Numbered from the stretch's first letter, positions 35,601 through 45,590 are shown. The stretch is 64,000 bases of DNA from Bostrychus sinensis (GCA_020698575.1 CM036247.1:1012436-1076435), one strand, 5' to 3'. The notes: generated by a model from the letters alone, not told the origin. Numbers and translations are program-made.

Positions 35601-38600
35601 ACAAGAGAAAGATAAGTGTGGGAACATGGAGAGGTCTCTCGGCTGTAGATGTAGTCGGTCTCTGGTCTGGACTCTCCGGTCTGGTCTGGACTCTCTGGTC
35701 TGGTCTGGACTCTCCGGTCTGGTCTGGTCTGGTCTGGACTCTCCGGTCTGGTCTGGCCTGGACTCTCCGGTCTGGCTCTCGGTCTGGTCTGGACTCTCCG
35801 GTCTGGTCTGGTCTGGACTCTCCGGTCTGGTCTGGTCTGGACTGTGGTCTGAACTGAGCCTGGAGCAGGATCCATTGATCTGTGGAACATTGACTGTGAA
35901 AGTATTGATCTGTGGAACATTGACTGTGAAAGTATTGATCTGTGGAAAATGTGTTGGAGACAGAACAGGACTGTTTACTGTGACTGCAGGGACCAGGTCC
36001 AGGCAGACCGGACTTTAAGAGACTAAAAGGACTAAACACAATAATTATTGAAAAAAACTTATCTGAAGAAACTCACCATTTGACTCTGTGAGAAATGTTC
36101 AGATTAGGTCCCTGTCCCTTTAAGAGCCCTCCCTCCCTGCTGTCCCACTGCTGTCACGCCCCTTCAGGCTCATGGTCAGGAGGAGGGGCGTGGTTAGGTG
36201 GGAAGGGCGTGGTCAGGGGAGGGGCATGGCAGACATCAGTGAAACATGTGAATGAAACAAAAACACAACTCCAGGTCTGTTTTTGAGATTTGAGATTTAC
36301 TCGAGAGCAGTTTCTAACGCTGTCCCCTCCTCAGAAACAGACCTGCAGTAGTATTCTGTTGCTGAGGCGCTGCCCTTCTCCAGAGCTGAAAACGCTGGGT
36401 CTCACCTGTCTGTGTTTTGCTGCAGGTGACGGTGGAGGACGGGCAGCTGTCCCACCTGACCCGGGACAGAGTGAAGATCCCTCACAACCGCCGCCTGCCC
36501 ACGCGAGGACACCTGCTGGCCGTGGTACCACACTGCAGCCGCTTAACATTTTACACTTAAACTTATTTACTTTGTGTCACATAAACCAGGACTAAACCAG
36601 GTCTAAACCAGGTCTAAACCAGGTCTAAACCAGGACTAAACCAGGTCTAAACCAGGTCTAAACCAGGACTAAACCAGGACTAAACCAGGTCTAAACCAGG
36701 ACTAAACCAGGTCTAAACCAGGTCTAAACCAGGACTAAACCAGGACTAAACCAGGACTAAACCAGGTCTAAACCAGGTCTAAACCAGGTCTAAACCAGGA
36801 CTAAACCAGGTCTAAACCAGGTCTAAACCAGGTCTAAACCAGGACTAAACCAGGTCTAAACCAGGTCTAAACCAGGACTAAAATAATATTTTGTAACAAT
36901 ACTCTGAGCTGCTCCACCTCCTCTGACGACTGCGGCAACTCCAAATAAATGAATCAAATACTTCACAAAAACACTCATCATCTCCTCTCTGTCCTCTCTC
37001 TGTCCTCTCTGTCCTCTCTCTGTATCCTCTCTGTCCCCTCGCTGTCCTCTCTCTGTCCTCTCTGTCCTCTCTGTCCCCTCGCTGTCCTCTCTGTCCTCTC
37101 TGTCCCCTCTCTGTCCTCTCTGTGTCCTCTCTCTGTCCCCTCTCTGTCCTCTCTGTGTCCTCTCTCTGTCCCCTCGCTGTCCTTTCTGTCCTCTCTGTCC
37201 CCTCTCTGTCCTCTGTCTGTCCTCTCGCTGTCCTCTCTCTGTCCTCTCTGTCCTCTCTCTGTCCTGTCTCTGTCCTTCTCTCTGTCCTCTCTGTCCTCTC
37301 TGTCCCCTCTCTGTCCTCTCTGTGTCCTCTCTCTGTCCCCTCGCTGTCCTCTCTCTGTCCTCTCTGTCCTGTCTCTGTCCTTCTCTCTGTCCCTCTCTCT
37401 GTCCTCTCTGTCCTCTCTCTGTCCTCTCTGTCCTGTCTCTGTCCCCTCTCTGTCCTCTCTGTGTCCTCTCTCTGTCCTCTCTGTCCTCGCTGTCCTCTCT
37501 CTGTCCCCTCGCTGTCCTCTCTCTGTCCTCTCTGTCCCCTCTCTGTCCTCTCTGTCCCCTCGCTGTCCTCTCTCTGTCCTCTCTCTGTCCTCTCTGTCCC
37601 CTCTCTGTCCTCTCTGTCCCCTCGCTGTCCTCTCTGTCCCCTCTCTGTCCTCTCTGTGTCCTCTCTCTGTCCTCTCTGTCCTCGCTGTCGTCTCGCTGTC
37701 CTCTCTCTGTTTCTCTCTCTGTCCCCGCTCTGTCCCCTCTCTGTCCTCTCTCTGTCCCCTCTCTGTATCCTCTCTGTCCCCTCTCTGTCCTCTCTGTCCC
37801 CTCTCTGTGTCCCCTCGCTGTCCTCTCTGTCCTCTCTCTGTCCCTCTCTCTGTCCTCTCTGTCCTCTCTGTCCCCTCTCTGTGTCCCCTCGCTGTCCTCT
37901 CTGTCCTCTCTCTGTCCCTCTCTCTGTCCTCTCTGTCCTCTCTGTCCTCTCTGTATCCTCTCTGTCCCCTCTCTGTCCCCTCTCTGTCCTCTCTGTGTCC
38001 TCTCTCTGTCCCCTCTCTGTCCCCTCTCTGTCCTCTCTGTGTCCTCTCTCTGTCCTTCTCTCTGTCCTCTCTGTCCTCTCTGCTCTCTCTCTGTCCCCTC
38101 TCTGTCCCCTCTCTGTCCTCTCTGTGTCCTCTCTCTGTCCTCTCTCTGTCACCTCTCTGTCCTCTCTGTCCCCTCTCTGTCCCCTCTCTGTCCTCTCTGT
38201 CCCCTCTCTGTCCCCTCTCTGTCCTCTCTCTGTCCCCTCTCTGTCCTCTCTGTGTCCTCTCTCTGTCCCCTCTCTGTCCCCTCTCTGTCCTCTCTGTGTC
38301 CTCTCTCTGTCCTCTCTCTGTCCCCTCTCTGTCCTCTCTCTGTCCCCTCTCTGTCCCCTCGCTGTCCTCTCTGTCCTCTCTCTGTCCCCTCTCTGTCCTC
38401 TCTGTCCCCTCTCTGTCCCCTCTCTGTCCTCTCTGTGTCCTCTCTCTGTCCTCTCTCTGTCCCCTCTCTGTCCTCTCTGTCCCCTCTCTGTCCCCTCTCT
38501 GTCCTCTCTCTGTCCCCTCTCTGTCCCCTCGCTGTCCTCTCTGTCCCCTCTCTGTCCTCTCTCTGTCCCCTCGCTGTCCTCTCTGTCCCCTCTCTGTCCT

Positions 38601-41600
38601 CTCTCTGTCCCCTCTCTGTCCTCTCTCTGTCCCCTCTCTGTCCCCTCTCTGTCCCCTCTCTGTCCCCTCTCTGTCCTCTCTCTGTCCCCTCTCTGTCTTC
38701 TCTGTCCCCTCTCTGTCCCCTCTCTGTCCTCTCTCTGTCCCCTCTCTGTCTTCTCTGTCCCCTCTCTGTCCCCTCTCTGTCCTCTCTCTGTCCCCTCTCT
38801 GTCCTCAGGCGTCCGCGTCCTCAGACGGGGCCCTGACCCTGGACCTGATCCAGGAGGAGGAGGTCTGTCCCAGGTCCAGGACAGACGCCGCTCTGTCCAC
38901 GAAGAGCAGCGCCGCCGAGGCTTCTGGGAAATGTCACACACTGCCGAGACAGGTTTGTTCATCACTGAACCCGGCTGGGTTTGGTTCAGGACTGAGACTT
39001 CGTTTTTGTGGAAATTGTGGTTTAATCATCGTTTAATCTTCACTTTGTGCTGGTTTAGTTTAAAGTTCAAATGTTGTTCCTCATCAGAAACAGAGCTGGG
39101 TTCTGAGTAATCCTGTATTCTCTGGAGCCGAGTTTCTGAGGCCTCAGAACGCTCGGTTCCACCACAAAGCCCCGCCCACTCCAGAAAGCACTGACCAATC
39201 AACAACAGGGACGCACCAATACCAGTATCGGGTATCAGTACCGATACCATGTCCAAGTACTCGTACTCGTGTTCATAAAAGTGGCCCGATACCAACAACA
39301 ACGATCCCACTGCGCTGTCACGTGACCTCCTCTCAGCTAAAGACAAAAGATAAAAGCAAAGCTGAGTCTACTTCTGCTCAGACTCATCCCAAATCATACA
39401 CGAGTCCTAAAACTTAAGCAGTTTTCCTTTTGTTGTCCCAGTTGTCCTGAAAATGATCCCAGCGCAGAGTCTGAAGCAGTTGTCGTCTGATAAAACATAA
39501 GAAGTACCGTTGCTAATTGTGTTAGCTGCTGTAGCTGCTGTGGGTCTTGGCTAATCTCCGCTGGTTATGTGCAGATGCTTAGCCTGTCTTTAAAATGATT
39601 TTAGCGACTGAACAGAGGAGAATCTAAGCTTTAAAATGAGGTATAACATGTCCATGTTGAGCAAATTTTAGCCATGGTTAGCTGTGTTCAAACCACTCTG
39701 TTGTAAAAATAACTTAGCATCGCAGAGCGGGGATAGACAGCAAAAAAACGACACGGTATGGGATGGATGAGATATAGAAGTGTAAAGCAACCCCTATATA
39801 AGTACTCGTATCAGTACTCGGTATCGGCGAGTACTCAAATGGAAGTACTCGTACTCGTATCGGTTTGATAAACCAGTCCTCTACCTCCAGTCTGCTCTCA
39901 GTCATTTATCACAGCTCTGTTTCCAATAAGACCCTTTTCACGTGACGTCAGACAACTTCCGTTTTGAGACTGATGGGATGTATCTTCAGTTCCGGTGCCG
40001 CGCTTCTCCCATAAGAAACTCACCCAGACTTTTTTAAAATTGCCGTTTACAAGTTTACACAATATACAGCGATTTTCAAATGAATATTTACCCACAAAAC
40101 GTTCAAAACTTGCGAAAGGATATTAATTCTTCAACGAAGGATACTTGGATTATGAAGCGAGTGCTTTGTTATGTAGCTAGATAGCGTTAGCAACATGGCT
40201 AAGTGATAGAGCTGCGCTATAAAACAGTGTTAGATCATGTCATGATCTGAGTTTATCTGAATATTTGACAATCTGCTTATCAGGAAATACCACTGGATAG
40301 TACTACAGTATATTTTCATTTAGTAAAGCTAAGCATTAACAACTACTAGCTTTAGCTACAAGACAAAACACTTACCTCCATAATCAAATAAGTAACCTTC
40401 AATGAAAAATTTATATCCTTTTTTGAGTTTTGACCGTTTTGTCAGTGAATTTTCATCAGCAAATCTCTGTACATCATGTAGCCTTATATTTGGCAAATTT
40501 CTAAGACTCCGAGTAAATTCCATACTGGCGAGCAGCAGCACTGGAAATGAAGATACATCCCATCGTCTCAAAACGGAAGTTGTCTGACGTCATCGTGAAA
40601 AGGGCCTATGATTGGTGATGATAAACAGCTTTTTTCCCTCTGTTTATGTTCAAAACAAAAAACACTGCCCCCTGCTGGTGTCTTCACCTGTCTCTTTATG
40701 GCAGGGCTGGGTACTGTTAAACGATTCCTTTGTGCAGTTGAAAGAAAAGTTATTAGTTAAATCATTTTTATTCACACTGTGGGGTGGCTCAGTCGGTCGA
40801 GTTCTGGCGTTTGTGCAGGGAAATTACAGCCTGCCTCAGTGTTGTGGTTTTGAGTCCGGACCCTGACAATTTGCCGAAAGTCTGTCCCTGCTCTCTCCTT
40901 GATTTCCTGTCACATCTCGACTGCACTGTCTAATAAATCCAAAAAGGCCTAAAAAATAAATAAATGATGTTTTTTCAACACCAAGTTTCAGTTCCAGTGG
41001 GAGCTTTAATGTTCCTCTGCAAATAAATATCACAGAATAAATCACACACTGCAGGTTTAACTCAAAGTTTAGCTCCACAAATGTGTCTTTTATTGAATAT
41101 TATTGTGTTTTATGATTGTAGAAGATGAATTATCACCATAAGAATCAGAAAAAGTATCGCTCAGGCACCGGGATCAAAAACCAGGGATCGTTTAAGAACT
41201 GGGATCAGAAAAGAAAAACAGTACCCACTTCTGTAGGCTACGGAAATGTAAATTATTATTTATATTTACATATTTATATTCAGGAATAAAACTATTAATG
41301 TCAGCAATTTTATTTCATAACTATTTAAAATGTTTAATGCCTGTTGGAATCAAATTTAATGCTTTTCAGTGTCATTTAAGCGCTTTCCCCGTGGAAACCC
41401 TGTCCTTAAAAACCTTCTCTTTTAGTCACATCATGTTTTTAATGTTGTAGTCAAGACCGAACTGATCCAGACCAAGACCGGTCCGAGTCTAGAGTGAACC
41501 GAGACCAAGGCAAACCCAGACCTGGGCGAGACCAAGCCCTGAGAACCAACACTAAATAAAGGGGAAAGATAAAGAGAGATAGATAAAATACATAAATGAT

Positions 41601-43412
41601 TATTTTAAAGATCTAAAGCAGCAGACTCCAGAAACAAACGCAGATGCAGAAAACTAATGACTCCAAAATTATGAAGAACAGCATTTTCTTATAATTAAGG
41701 GTGCTCCGATCAGGGTTTTTGAGGCCGATCACCGATCAGCCTCTGCTGTGATCGGCCGATACCGATCATGGCCGATACCGATCACGTGGTCTTCAATGTA
41801 GTAATGTATTGTATGCAGGCTATTATTAGTTCCATTTGAAAAATACTGTAGCCTTTGTAAATATAAAAGAGCAACAAAATTCTACTTATTTTTGTTTTAG
41901 AAGAGGTTTTGTTGCATTATTGGTCTTTAATGTGTGCCCAGTGTCTGTGGCTTTGTTTGAATGCTCCGCTGATGTAAAAATCAGCTGTTCTTCTTAATTG
42001 GTTCCTTTAATGCGAGTCTGCAGGTGCAGCGCCTGTGTCCGTGTAACGCGCAGCCAAACCAGGTTGAAACACAGTGGACTAAAGAGCAGACAGCTCCTGC
42101 TGCCAGGTCTGACAACGTCTGAATGAAGAAAACGTGCAAAGAGAGCAGAGAAGACAACGATGAAAGCTGCTCCTCTCAGACTCACGGACACATGGGCTGC
42201 CTTTTTACTTTCTCTTTCCATTAGCAGCCATTTGCTGCAGTTTAAGCCACAAAACGCACAGTTTTCTCCGCGCAACAAGACACAGGCAGACTCTGAACTT
42301 TCTTAATCCTTTTAACGTAACTGTTAGCGGGTTAGCTGTAGCTCTCTTTACGTTGGTGTTTGCAAATACACGCACTGCTGCGCCTCGGTTCTGTCCCGTG
42401 CGCTCCTAAAGCAGGCGGGGACACAGCGGGGACACAAAGCAGCGCCTCCAGGGCAGGTTTGTGTTAGTTATAACCAGGGCTTAACTTAAAAACACTGCTA
42501 AAATAACGCTACTGCTGTTTAATCAAACCGGAGTTGCAGGACAGTAAATGTGAGAGCCTCGCGTGTTTATTGTAATTTGATCGGCCCATTTTACCGATCA
42601 CCAATCACTCTATTTTTAGCCATGATCGGCGATCATGATCGGCGGCCGATCGATCGGAGCACCCTTACTTATAATGTTTGGTAAATAAAATCTCAGAGAC
42701 CGCCACAGCTCAGACTGAGACAAGACCTGAGAGTAAAACTAAAACCGAGACGAGACCAAGACCACGACGCCGTTTAAAACCAAAAGGTGAACGTTTAAAT
42801 ACCAGGGCTGAAGTATTGTCGATGACACTTTTGTGGTTCCCGGGCGAGGATCCAAACAATACCAGCAGCATGAATTTGTGACTGTCCTCAGCCTGGATAA
42901 ATGTAGAGAGTTGCGTCAAGAAGGGCATCTGGTGTAAAAATGAAAGAAAGAGAGAGAGAGGAAGCATTTGCGTGCAGTGGTAGTCTTGTTTTTTTCTATT
43001 TTTCTGGTGTAGTGCTGGGTGTAAATACCTCTGTTTCTCCTGCAGGTGGCGCCGAGTGGCAAACCCGTGGGGTCGTCAGAGAAGAGCGTCTCTCTGGACC
43101 ACATCCACAAAACGCCGGGTCACTGCAGCGAGCAGGACTCCGTCAGAAGGCTGCAGCAGCTCATCGATGCTAAGCTACAGCTAACAGGAGCGGCTGCTAA
43201 CGGAACTCAGAGAACACAAACCGAGTCAAGAGCAGGACCAGGACCAGGACCAGGACCAGGACCAGGACCAGGACCGAGAGGAGGCCCAGAGACTGCTCAC
43301 TGAGGCCCGGGACCAGTGGAACCAGGCCCACGAAGTCCTGGACCAGGTCCAGCAGCTCAAAGACTTGTATCAGCAGATGGACGCTAACGGCACGGCTAAC
43401 AAACACAGCTAG
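23541..43412 (+). CDS. plekho1: PLEKHO1 / CKIP-1 (gene span, six coding exons seen)
   Basis: Pleckstrin-homology domain protein of the O family, known in mammals to bind phosphoinositides, casein kinase 2 alpha and Smurf1 and to restrain AKT through its C-terminal leucine zipper. Exons: 23541-23687, 29466-29606, 32901-33005, 36426-36524, 38809-38952 and 43046-43412; all junctions are phase 0 and GT-AG. The PH domain runs from GWIRKFCGKGIFREIWKNR to LARAKNRILDE; PTRGHL and GALTLDLIQEE follow, and the end is QLKDLYQQMD, matching PLEKHO1 rather than PLEKHO2. About 334 residues are seen (human 409). The exon encoding the first ~10 residues was not found. A 1-bp frameshift in the last exon separates the zipper from the rest. 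Confidence 0.93.
23688..23904 (+). other. 5' end of plekho1 intron 2
   Basis: No exon or regulatory site recognised before the satellite begins. Confidence 0.5.
23905..25898 (+). repeat. 11-bp satellite (CTGGTTTAGAC), locus 4, about 2 kb
   Basis: About 180 copies of CCTGGTTTAGA/T in plekho1 intron 2. AC and TC variants are arranged in recurring blocks. The orientation is opposite to loci 3, 5, 6 and 7. Confidence 0.95.
25998..26165 (-). repeat. 11-bp satellite (AGGTCTGAACC), locus 5
   Basis: Fifteen or so units, opposite orientation to the preceding array and only 100 bp from it, with more diverged units (GAACC, GGACC). Confidence 0.88.
26317..26606. repeat. 19-20-bp minisatellite (TGATGACCATATTTGGGAGG)
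   Basis: About 15 units; frames on the minus strand are repeat artefacts. Confidence 0.93.
26607..27120. other. Unique stretch of plekho1 intron 2
   Basis: No exon recognised. Confidence 0.5.
27121..28885. repeat. 37-41-bp minisatellite with internal CACCTGTACAGGTG palindrome
   Basis: About 44 units of TCTGAGGACATTTAGAGACG, CTCCTCACCTGTACAGGTG with length variants. Each unit holds the perfect 14-base palindrome CACCTGTACAGGTG, which contains two CACCTG/CAGGTG E-boxes (ZEB/SNAIL-type). It lies in plekho1 intron 2. Confidence 0.93.
29466..29606 (+). CDS. plekho1: plekho1 exon 3: middle of PH domain
   Basis: Acceptor CCCCTGCAG, donor ACG|gtaact; 47 codons. Encodes VRELGRADEVLDLLDYDRCEE then the basic RKNKSRSKKNHSKF, a segment conserved in PLEKHO1 (KSKSRSKKNHSKF in human). 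Confidence 0.95.
29837..31514. mobile_element. 1.7-kb DNA transposon with GGTGTAGGAACC termini
   Basis: GGTGTAGGAACCAAATCTAC at the left and its exact inverse at the right form terminal inverted repeats of about 30 bases (through ACTCGGGT). No transposase frame seen, so it is non-autonomous. It occupies half of plekho1 intron 3. Confidence 0.8.
31925..32060. mobile_element. Transposon end fragment
   Basis: GAATCAATATTGAG... GATGTTTTTACCCAGGCCTAG resembles a known fish hAT end. Partial only. Confidence 0.35.
32207..32674. mobile_element. Non-autonomous element (AGAGGTCGACCAAT / GGCCAACCTCT)
   Basis: Inverted ends AGAGGTCGACCAAT and CGGCCAACCTCTAG; inner TATCGGC repeats. No transposase. In plekho1 intron 3. 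Confidence 0.7.
32901..33005 (+). CDS. plekho1: plekho1 exon 4: end of PH domain
   Basis: Acceptor TTTTTGCAG; 35 codons from VPNMVFLAVSPEEKESW to ARAKNRILDE. It includes the PH-domain C-terminal helix with its conserved tryptophan. The donor GAG|gttggg is weaker than the others. Confidence 0.95.
33240..33312. repeat. Inverted repeat arm, foldback element
   Basis: GTAGCTCTAAAATCATAAAC and AAAAAACATGATCATAAA pair with 33640-33712, about 65 bases with several mismatches. Intron 4 of plekho1. Confidence 0.7.
33640..33712. repeat. Inverted repeat arm, partner of 33240-33312
   Basis: Contains TTTATGATCATGTTTTTTG and GATTTTAGAGCTAC, the complement of the left arm. Confidence 0.7.
34055..35512 (-). 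repeat. 11-bp satellite (CCTGGACTAAA / CCAGGACTAAA), locus 6
   Basis: About 130 units in plekho1 intron 4. It differs from the other loci in alternating CCTGG and CCAGG; 12-base units (GGTACTAAACC, CATGGACTAAAC) occur early in the array. Confidence 0.94.
35655..35850. repeat. Minisatellite (GGTCTGGTCTGGACTCTCC)
   Basis: About ten units of GGACTCTCCGGTCTGGTCT with (GGTCT)n length variation. Confidence 0.88.
36426..36524 (+). CDS. plekho1: plekho1 exon 5
   Basis: Acceptor TTGCTGCAG, donor GTG|gtacca; 33 codons beginning VTVEDGQLSHLTRDRVKIP and ending LPTRGHLLAV. Clear counterpart of human VTVEEDSYLAHPTRDRAKI...PTRGHLMAV. Confidence 0.95.
36579..36885 (-). repeat. 11-bp satellite (AGGTCTAAACC), locus 7
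   Basis: About 28 clean units in plekho1 intron 5, 60 bases after the exon-5 donor. Confidence 0.93.
36970..38805 (+). repeat. 1.8-kb pyrimidine minisatellite (CTCTCTGTCC) ending in the exon-6 acceptor
   Basis: Units CTCTCTGTCC(C/T)CT of 9 to 12 bases. It gives open frames of up to 695 codons on both strands, all repeat artefacts. The last units run without interruption into CTGTCCTCAG, the acceptor of plekho1 exon 6, so the array supplies the pyrimidine tract. Confidence 0.95.
38809..38952 (+). CDS. plekho1: plekho1 exon 6
   Basis: 48 codons. ASASSDGALTLDLIQEEE matches the human TSTSDGMLTLDLIQEED segment; the rest (SRTDAALSTKSSAAEASG) is Ser/Ala-rich and less conserved. Donor CAG|gtttgt. 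Confidence 0.93.
39206..39866. mobile_element. Probable hAT-type fragment (CAGGGACGCACCAATACC)
   Basis: Left end CAGGGACGCACCAATACCAG; inside and at the right end many GTACTCGTA / GTATCGG motifs. The right terminus is degraded. Intron 6 of plekho1. Confidence 0.55.
39929..40607. mobile_element. Element with long (about 65 bp) terminal inverted repeats
   Basis: CCCTTTTCACGTGACGTCAG at the left pairs with CTGACGTCATCGTGAAAAGG at the right; complementarity continues through CAACTTCCGTTTTGAGAC and GGGATGTATCTTCA. No transposase found. Confidence 0.82.
40778..40945 (+). mobile_element. tRNA-derived SINE-like copy
   Basis: GTGGCTCAGTCGGTCGAG resembles an internal A box and GTTTTGAGTCCGG a B box, about 60 bases apart; a short A/T-rich tail (AAAATAAATAAATGATG) follows. 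No tRNA fold, so it is not a tRNA gene. Confidence 0.55.
41696..42667. mobile_element. Intact hAT-family non-autonomous element with 8-bp target duplication
   Basis: TAAGGGTGCTCCGATC and GATCGGAGCACCCTTA are perfect terminal inverted repeats, and both ends are bordered by CTTATAAT (41688-41695 and 42668-42675). The 8-bp duplication is the hAT hallmark. Subterminal CGATCA/GATCGG repeats. No transposase in the 972 bp. Intron 6 of plekho1. Confidence 0.9.
43046..43412 (+). CDS. plekho1: plekho1 exon 7: C-terminus with apparent frameshift
   Basis: Acceptor TTTCTCCTGCAG. The entry frame gives VAPSGKPVGSSEKSVSL and an amphipathic RRLQQLIDAKLQ, as in the human zipper region, then runs into a GPGPGP stretch and stops at 43301-43303. 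Omitting one A in TCAAGAG (43228-43229) instead gives TESEQDQDQ, then EEAQRLLTEARDQW, VLDQVQQLKDLYQQMD and TAG at 43410-43412, the expected C-terminus. The exon length (367) is one base over a multiple of three. Confidence 0.9.
43228..43229 (+). other. Apparent extra base in plekho1 exon 7
   Basis: AA in GAGTCAAGAGCAGG; removing one A restores the conserved C-terminal frame. Confidence 0.7.
43231..43276 (+). repeat. In-exon (CAGGAC)n hexamer repeat
   Basis: Seven units encode alternating Gln-Asp just before the leucine zipper. Expansion or contraction stays in frame. Confidence 0.9.
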
Positions 43413-43744
43413 CACCACATTCTGCTGCGCTAACGTGTGGATGCTAAGCTAATTGCACATCTGGAAGTTTCCAGGAGCCACCTTTGTACAAGTTCTTTAG
43501 ATTCGTCTATTTTTAAAATGTTTCACTCGCGTTAACTCCCCCTAACACTTTGGATAGCGTTTTACCCACAGACTTTTTGAAAAATCCGAATATTAAGAGT
43601 TTAAAAGCTCGAGGCTAATCAGCTCTGTGGGAGCTCAGGACCATAGCACAATTAATATATAAAAATATATACATATGAATCTTATAAAAAGGCAAAGCTA
43701 CAACTGTATTTTGCTGATTATTAAAGTTTAAGATCATTTTTAGG

Positions 43745-43965
43745 GCTGCACAATTTGGGAAAATCCTGCGATATTCAATAACTGAATATTGACGATAGTT
43801 TTGTGATATTTTAAAATAGGGCCTACTTTTCTGACACAGTAAGCTAAATTCGCTTAAAACAAAAACATAAGCCTCTATATTTACAAGTCAGAACTTAACA
43901 CAGACTAAACCAGGAATAAAACAAGGCTAAACTGTGACTAAATTAATTAAATTACCACTAACCTT
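43745..43965. mobile_element. Partial hAT-like copy (TAGGGCTGCAC end)
   Basis: Shares the TAGGGCTGCA end and the GGCCTACTTTTCTGACACAG region with the 6228 and 22968 copies; right end missing. Confidence 0.65.
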
Positions 43966-44327
43966 CTCTGCTGTGAGGCCAGAGGGTGCTAACCACTCTG
44001 CCGCTCTTACCTACACTGTAAACAAAAAAAGTTATGAAAACTCAAAAACTCAAGGCAACAGGATGCCTGAAGATTTTTGAGTTTTGGGGCCAACTCAAAA
44101 TCTCAAGTTTTCAACAACAAATATTATATTTATTAACATTAAAAACTTTTAATGTTAAGTTTTAATCACTATCATTATTTATTTTTTTACTCATCTTACA
44201 GCCAACCTACTCTCCATTGTTCAGGAAAAATTGTTAAAATTGTAAAATTGTTTTGTTTAATTGAGTATATTTTGATTTTATTATTATCAATAATAATACA
44301 TTTCCTTTAAAAATATGAAACTTAATT

Positions 44328-44750
44328 CCAGTGTTCGTACAGTCATGGAAAACCTGGAAAAGTTGTGGAATTTTAAAATATAATTTCCAGGCTGTGGAAA
44401 AGTTTTGGAATTTTTTATATTTTGGCATAAAGTTTTGGAAAAGTTTTGAAAAAGTAAAGATTCTGAGTAACATTCGGCCGATGTTGGTTAAAAACAACGC
44501 ATAGATAATTACTTTATACATTAATTTACTTTTTTAAAATTACCACAACTTACCAAGAATAATTATCTTTTAATCACCGGTGTTGGCTATAATTCAGTAA
44601 AATTTTAAAAAGCCCAAACTGTTTTGTTTTTTTTTGTTTTTTTCAATTTTGAATACTATTTATTAATGTTTAAATCATTTTTCAGGTATTGGAAATTTAG
44701 TCACATGTTTTGGAAAAGTCATGTGAAAAAAAAAAAAGTTTGAACCCTGG
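44328..44750. mobile_element. Element with CCAGTGTTCGTAC / GTTTGAACCCTGG ends
   Basis: The outer 13 bases are imperfect inverted repeats and the interior repeats TGGAAAAGTT. The ends sit between two AATT sequences. A fragment of a relative (CCAGGGTTCATGCAC) is at 52282. Confidence 0.6.
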
Positions 44751-45140
44751 AATTCACTTTTGCTCTGAGTGATGAGGACGCAAAAGAACATTTAATTTCT
44801 AATTTGTTTTGTTTTTAATGTCCATTTGTCTGAAGTAAAAGCTCAGACAAATGTGCACCCAAACTAGTGAATATGTGTCTGTAAAATCCTTTGGTTTAGG
44901 CTCTGTGCTCCTGCTCCTGTCTGCTTCTCCAGACTAATGAAGAGACTCTCACTTCCACAGAATCCTCGCCTGTCCCTTTACGTTTCTGGGAACTGCAGCC
45001 ATATTTACAAAGGGCTTTAGAGCACAGAAGAACCCAAAGTTTAGAGAATATTTAGCGTAGAGAATGACAGACGTGTAGCTCGTGATGCTAACTCCAGCCT
45101 GTGGGGGGCGCTCTCTGCTTCAATACTGTGTTATTTATTG

Positions 45141-45146
45141 AATAAA
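45141..45146 (+). terminator. Candidate plekho1 polyA signal AATAAA
   Basis: TTGAATAAAGCC followed by T- and GT-rich sequence (GGTTTTGTTTCGG), a good polyA context, 1.7 kb after the stop codon. Confidence 0.5.
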
Positions 45147-45274
45147 GCCTGGTTTTGTTTCGGAGGCGTTCAGTGTCGTTGCTTCTCATTTGCTTTCGTC
45201 TGGAGTTTAAGCAAATCCTGTCACAAAACAAGATTTGCATCTGAGGCTAATGAGTACTACACAGCTGCTGCAGT

Positions 45275-45590
45275 AGTAGTAGGAGTAGTAGTAGTAGTAT
45301 TAAAACTACTACTGATACTACTACTACTACTACTGATACTACTACTGATACTACTACTACTACTAATACTACTGATACTACTACTACTACTGATACTACT
45401 ACTACTGATACTACTACTACTGATACTACTACTACTACTACTACTGATACTACTACTACTACTACTACTACTACTGATACTACTACTACTACTAATACTA
45501 CTGATACTACTACTACTGATACTACTACTGATACTACTACTACTACTACTGATCTACTACTACTACTGATACTACTACTACTGATACTGA

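Larger units (their letters stand above)
43413..45146 (+). other. Probable plekho1 3' UTR
   Basis: No further exon. Contains a truncated hAT-like copy (43745-43965) and another element (44328-44750) if the distal polyA signal at 45141 is used. An ATTAAA near 43720 is a possible proximal signal. Confidence 0.45.

Noticed and set aside
35584..36039. 151-codon minus-strand frame
   Set aside because: Mostly the GGTCTGGACTCTCC minisatellite, with no splice or start support.
36878..39036. Open frames of 695 and 662 codons on both strands
   Set aside because: They are translations of a CTCTCTGTCC tandem repeat without stops in several frames at once; only 38809-38952 inside them is a real exon.
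40778..40850. tRNA gene
   Set aside because: A- and B-box-like motifs are present, but no acceptor stem or anticodon arm can be drawn; a SINE head is more likely.
42678..42881. Short basic frame as an exon
   Set aside because: Low-complexity GAGAC/AAGACC repeats in plekho1 intron 6 and no splice signals.
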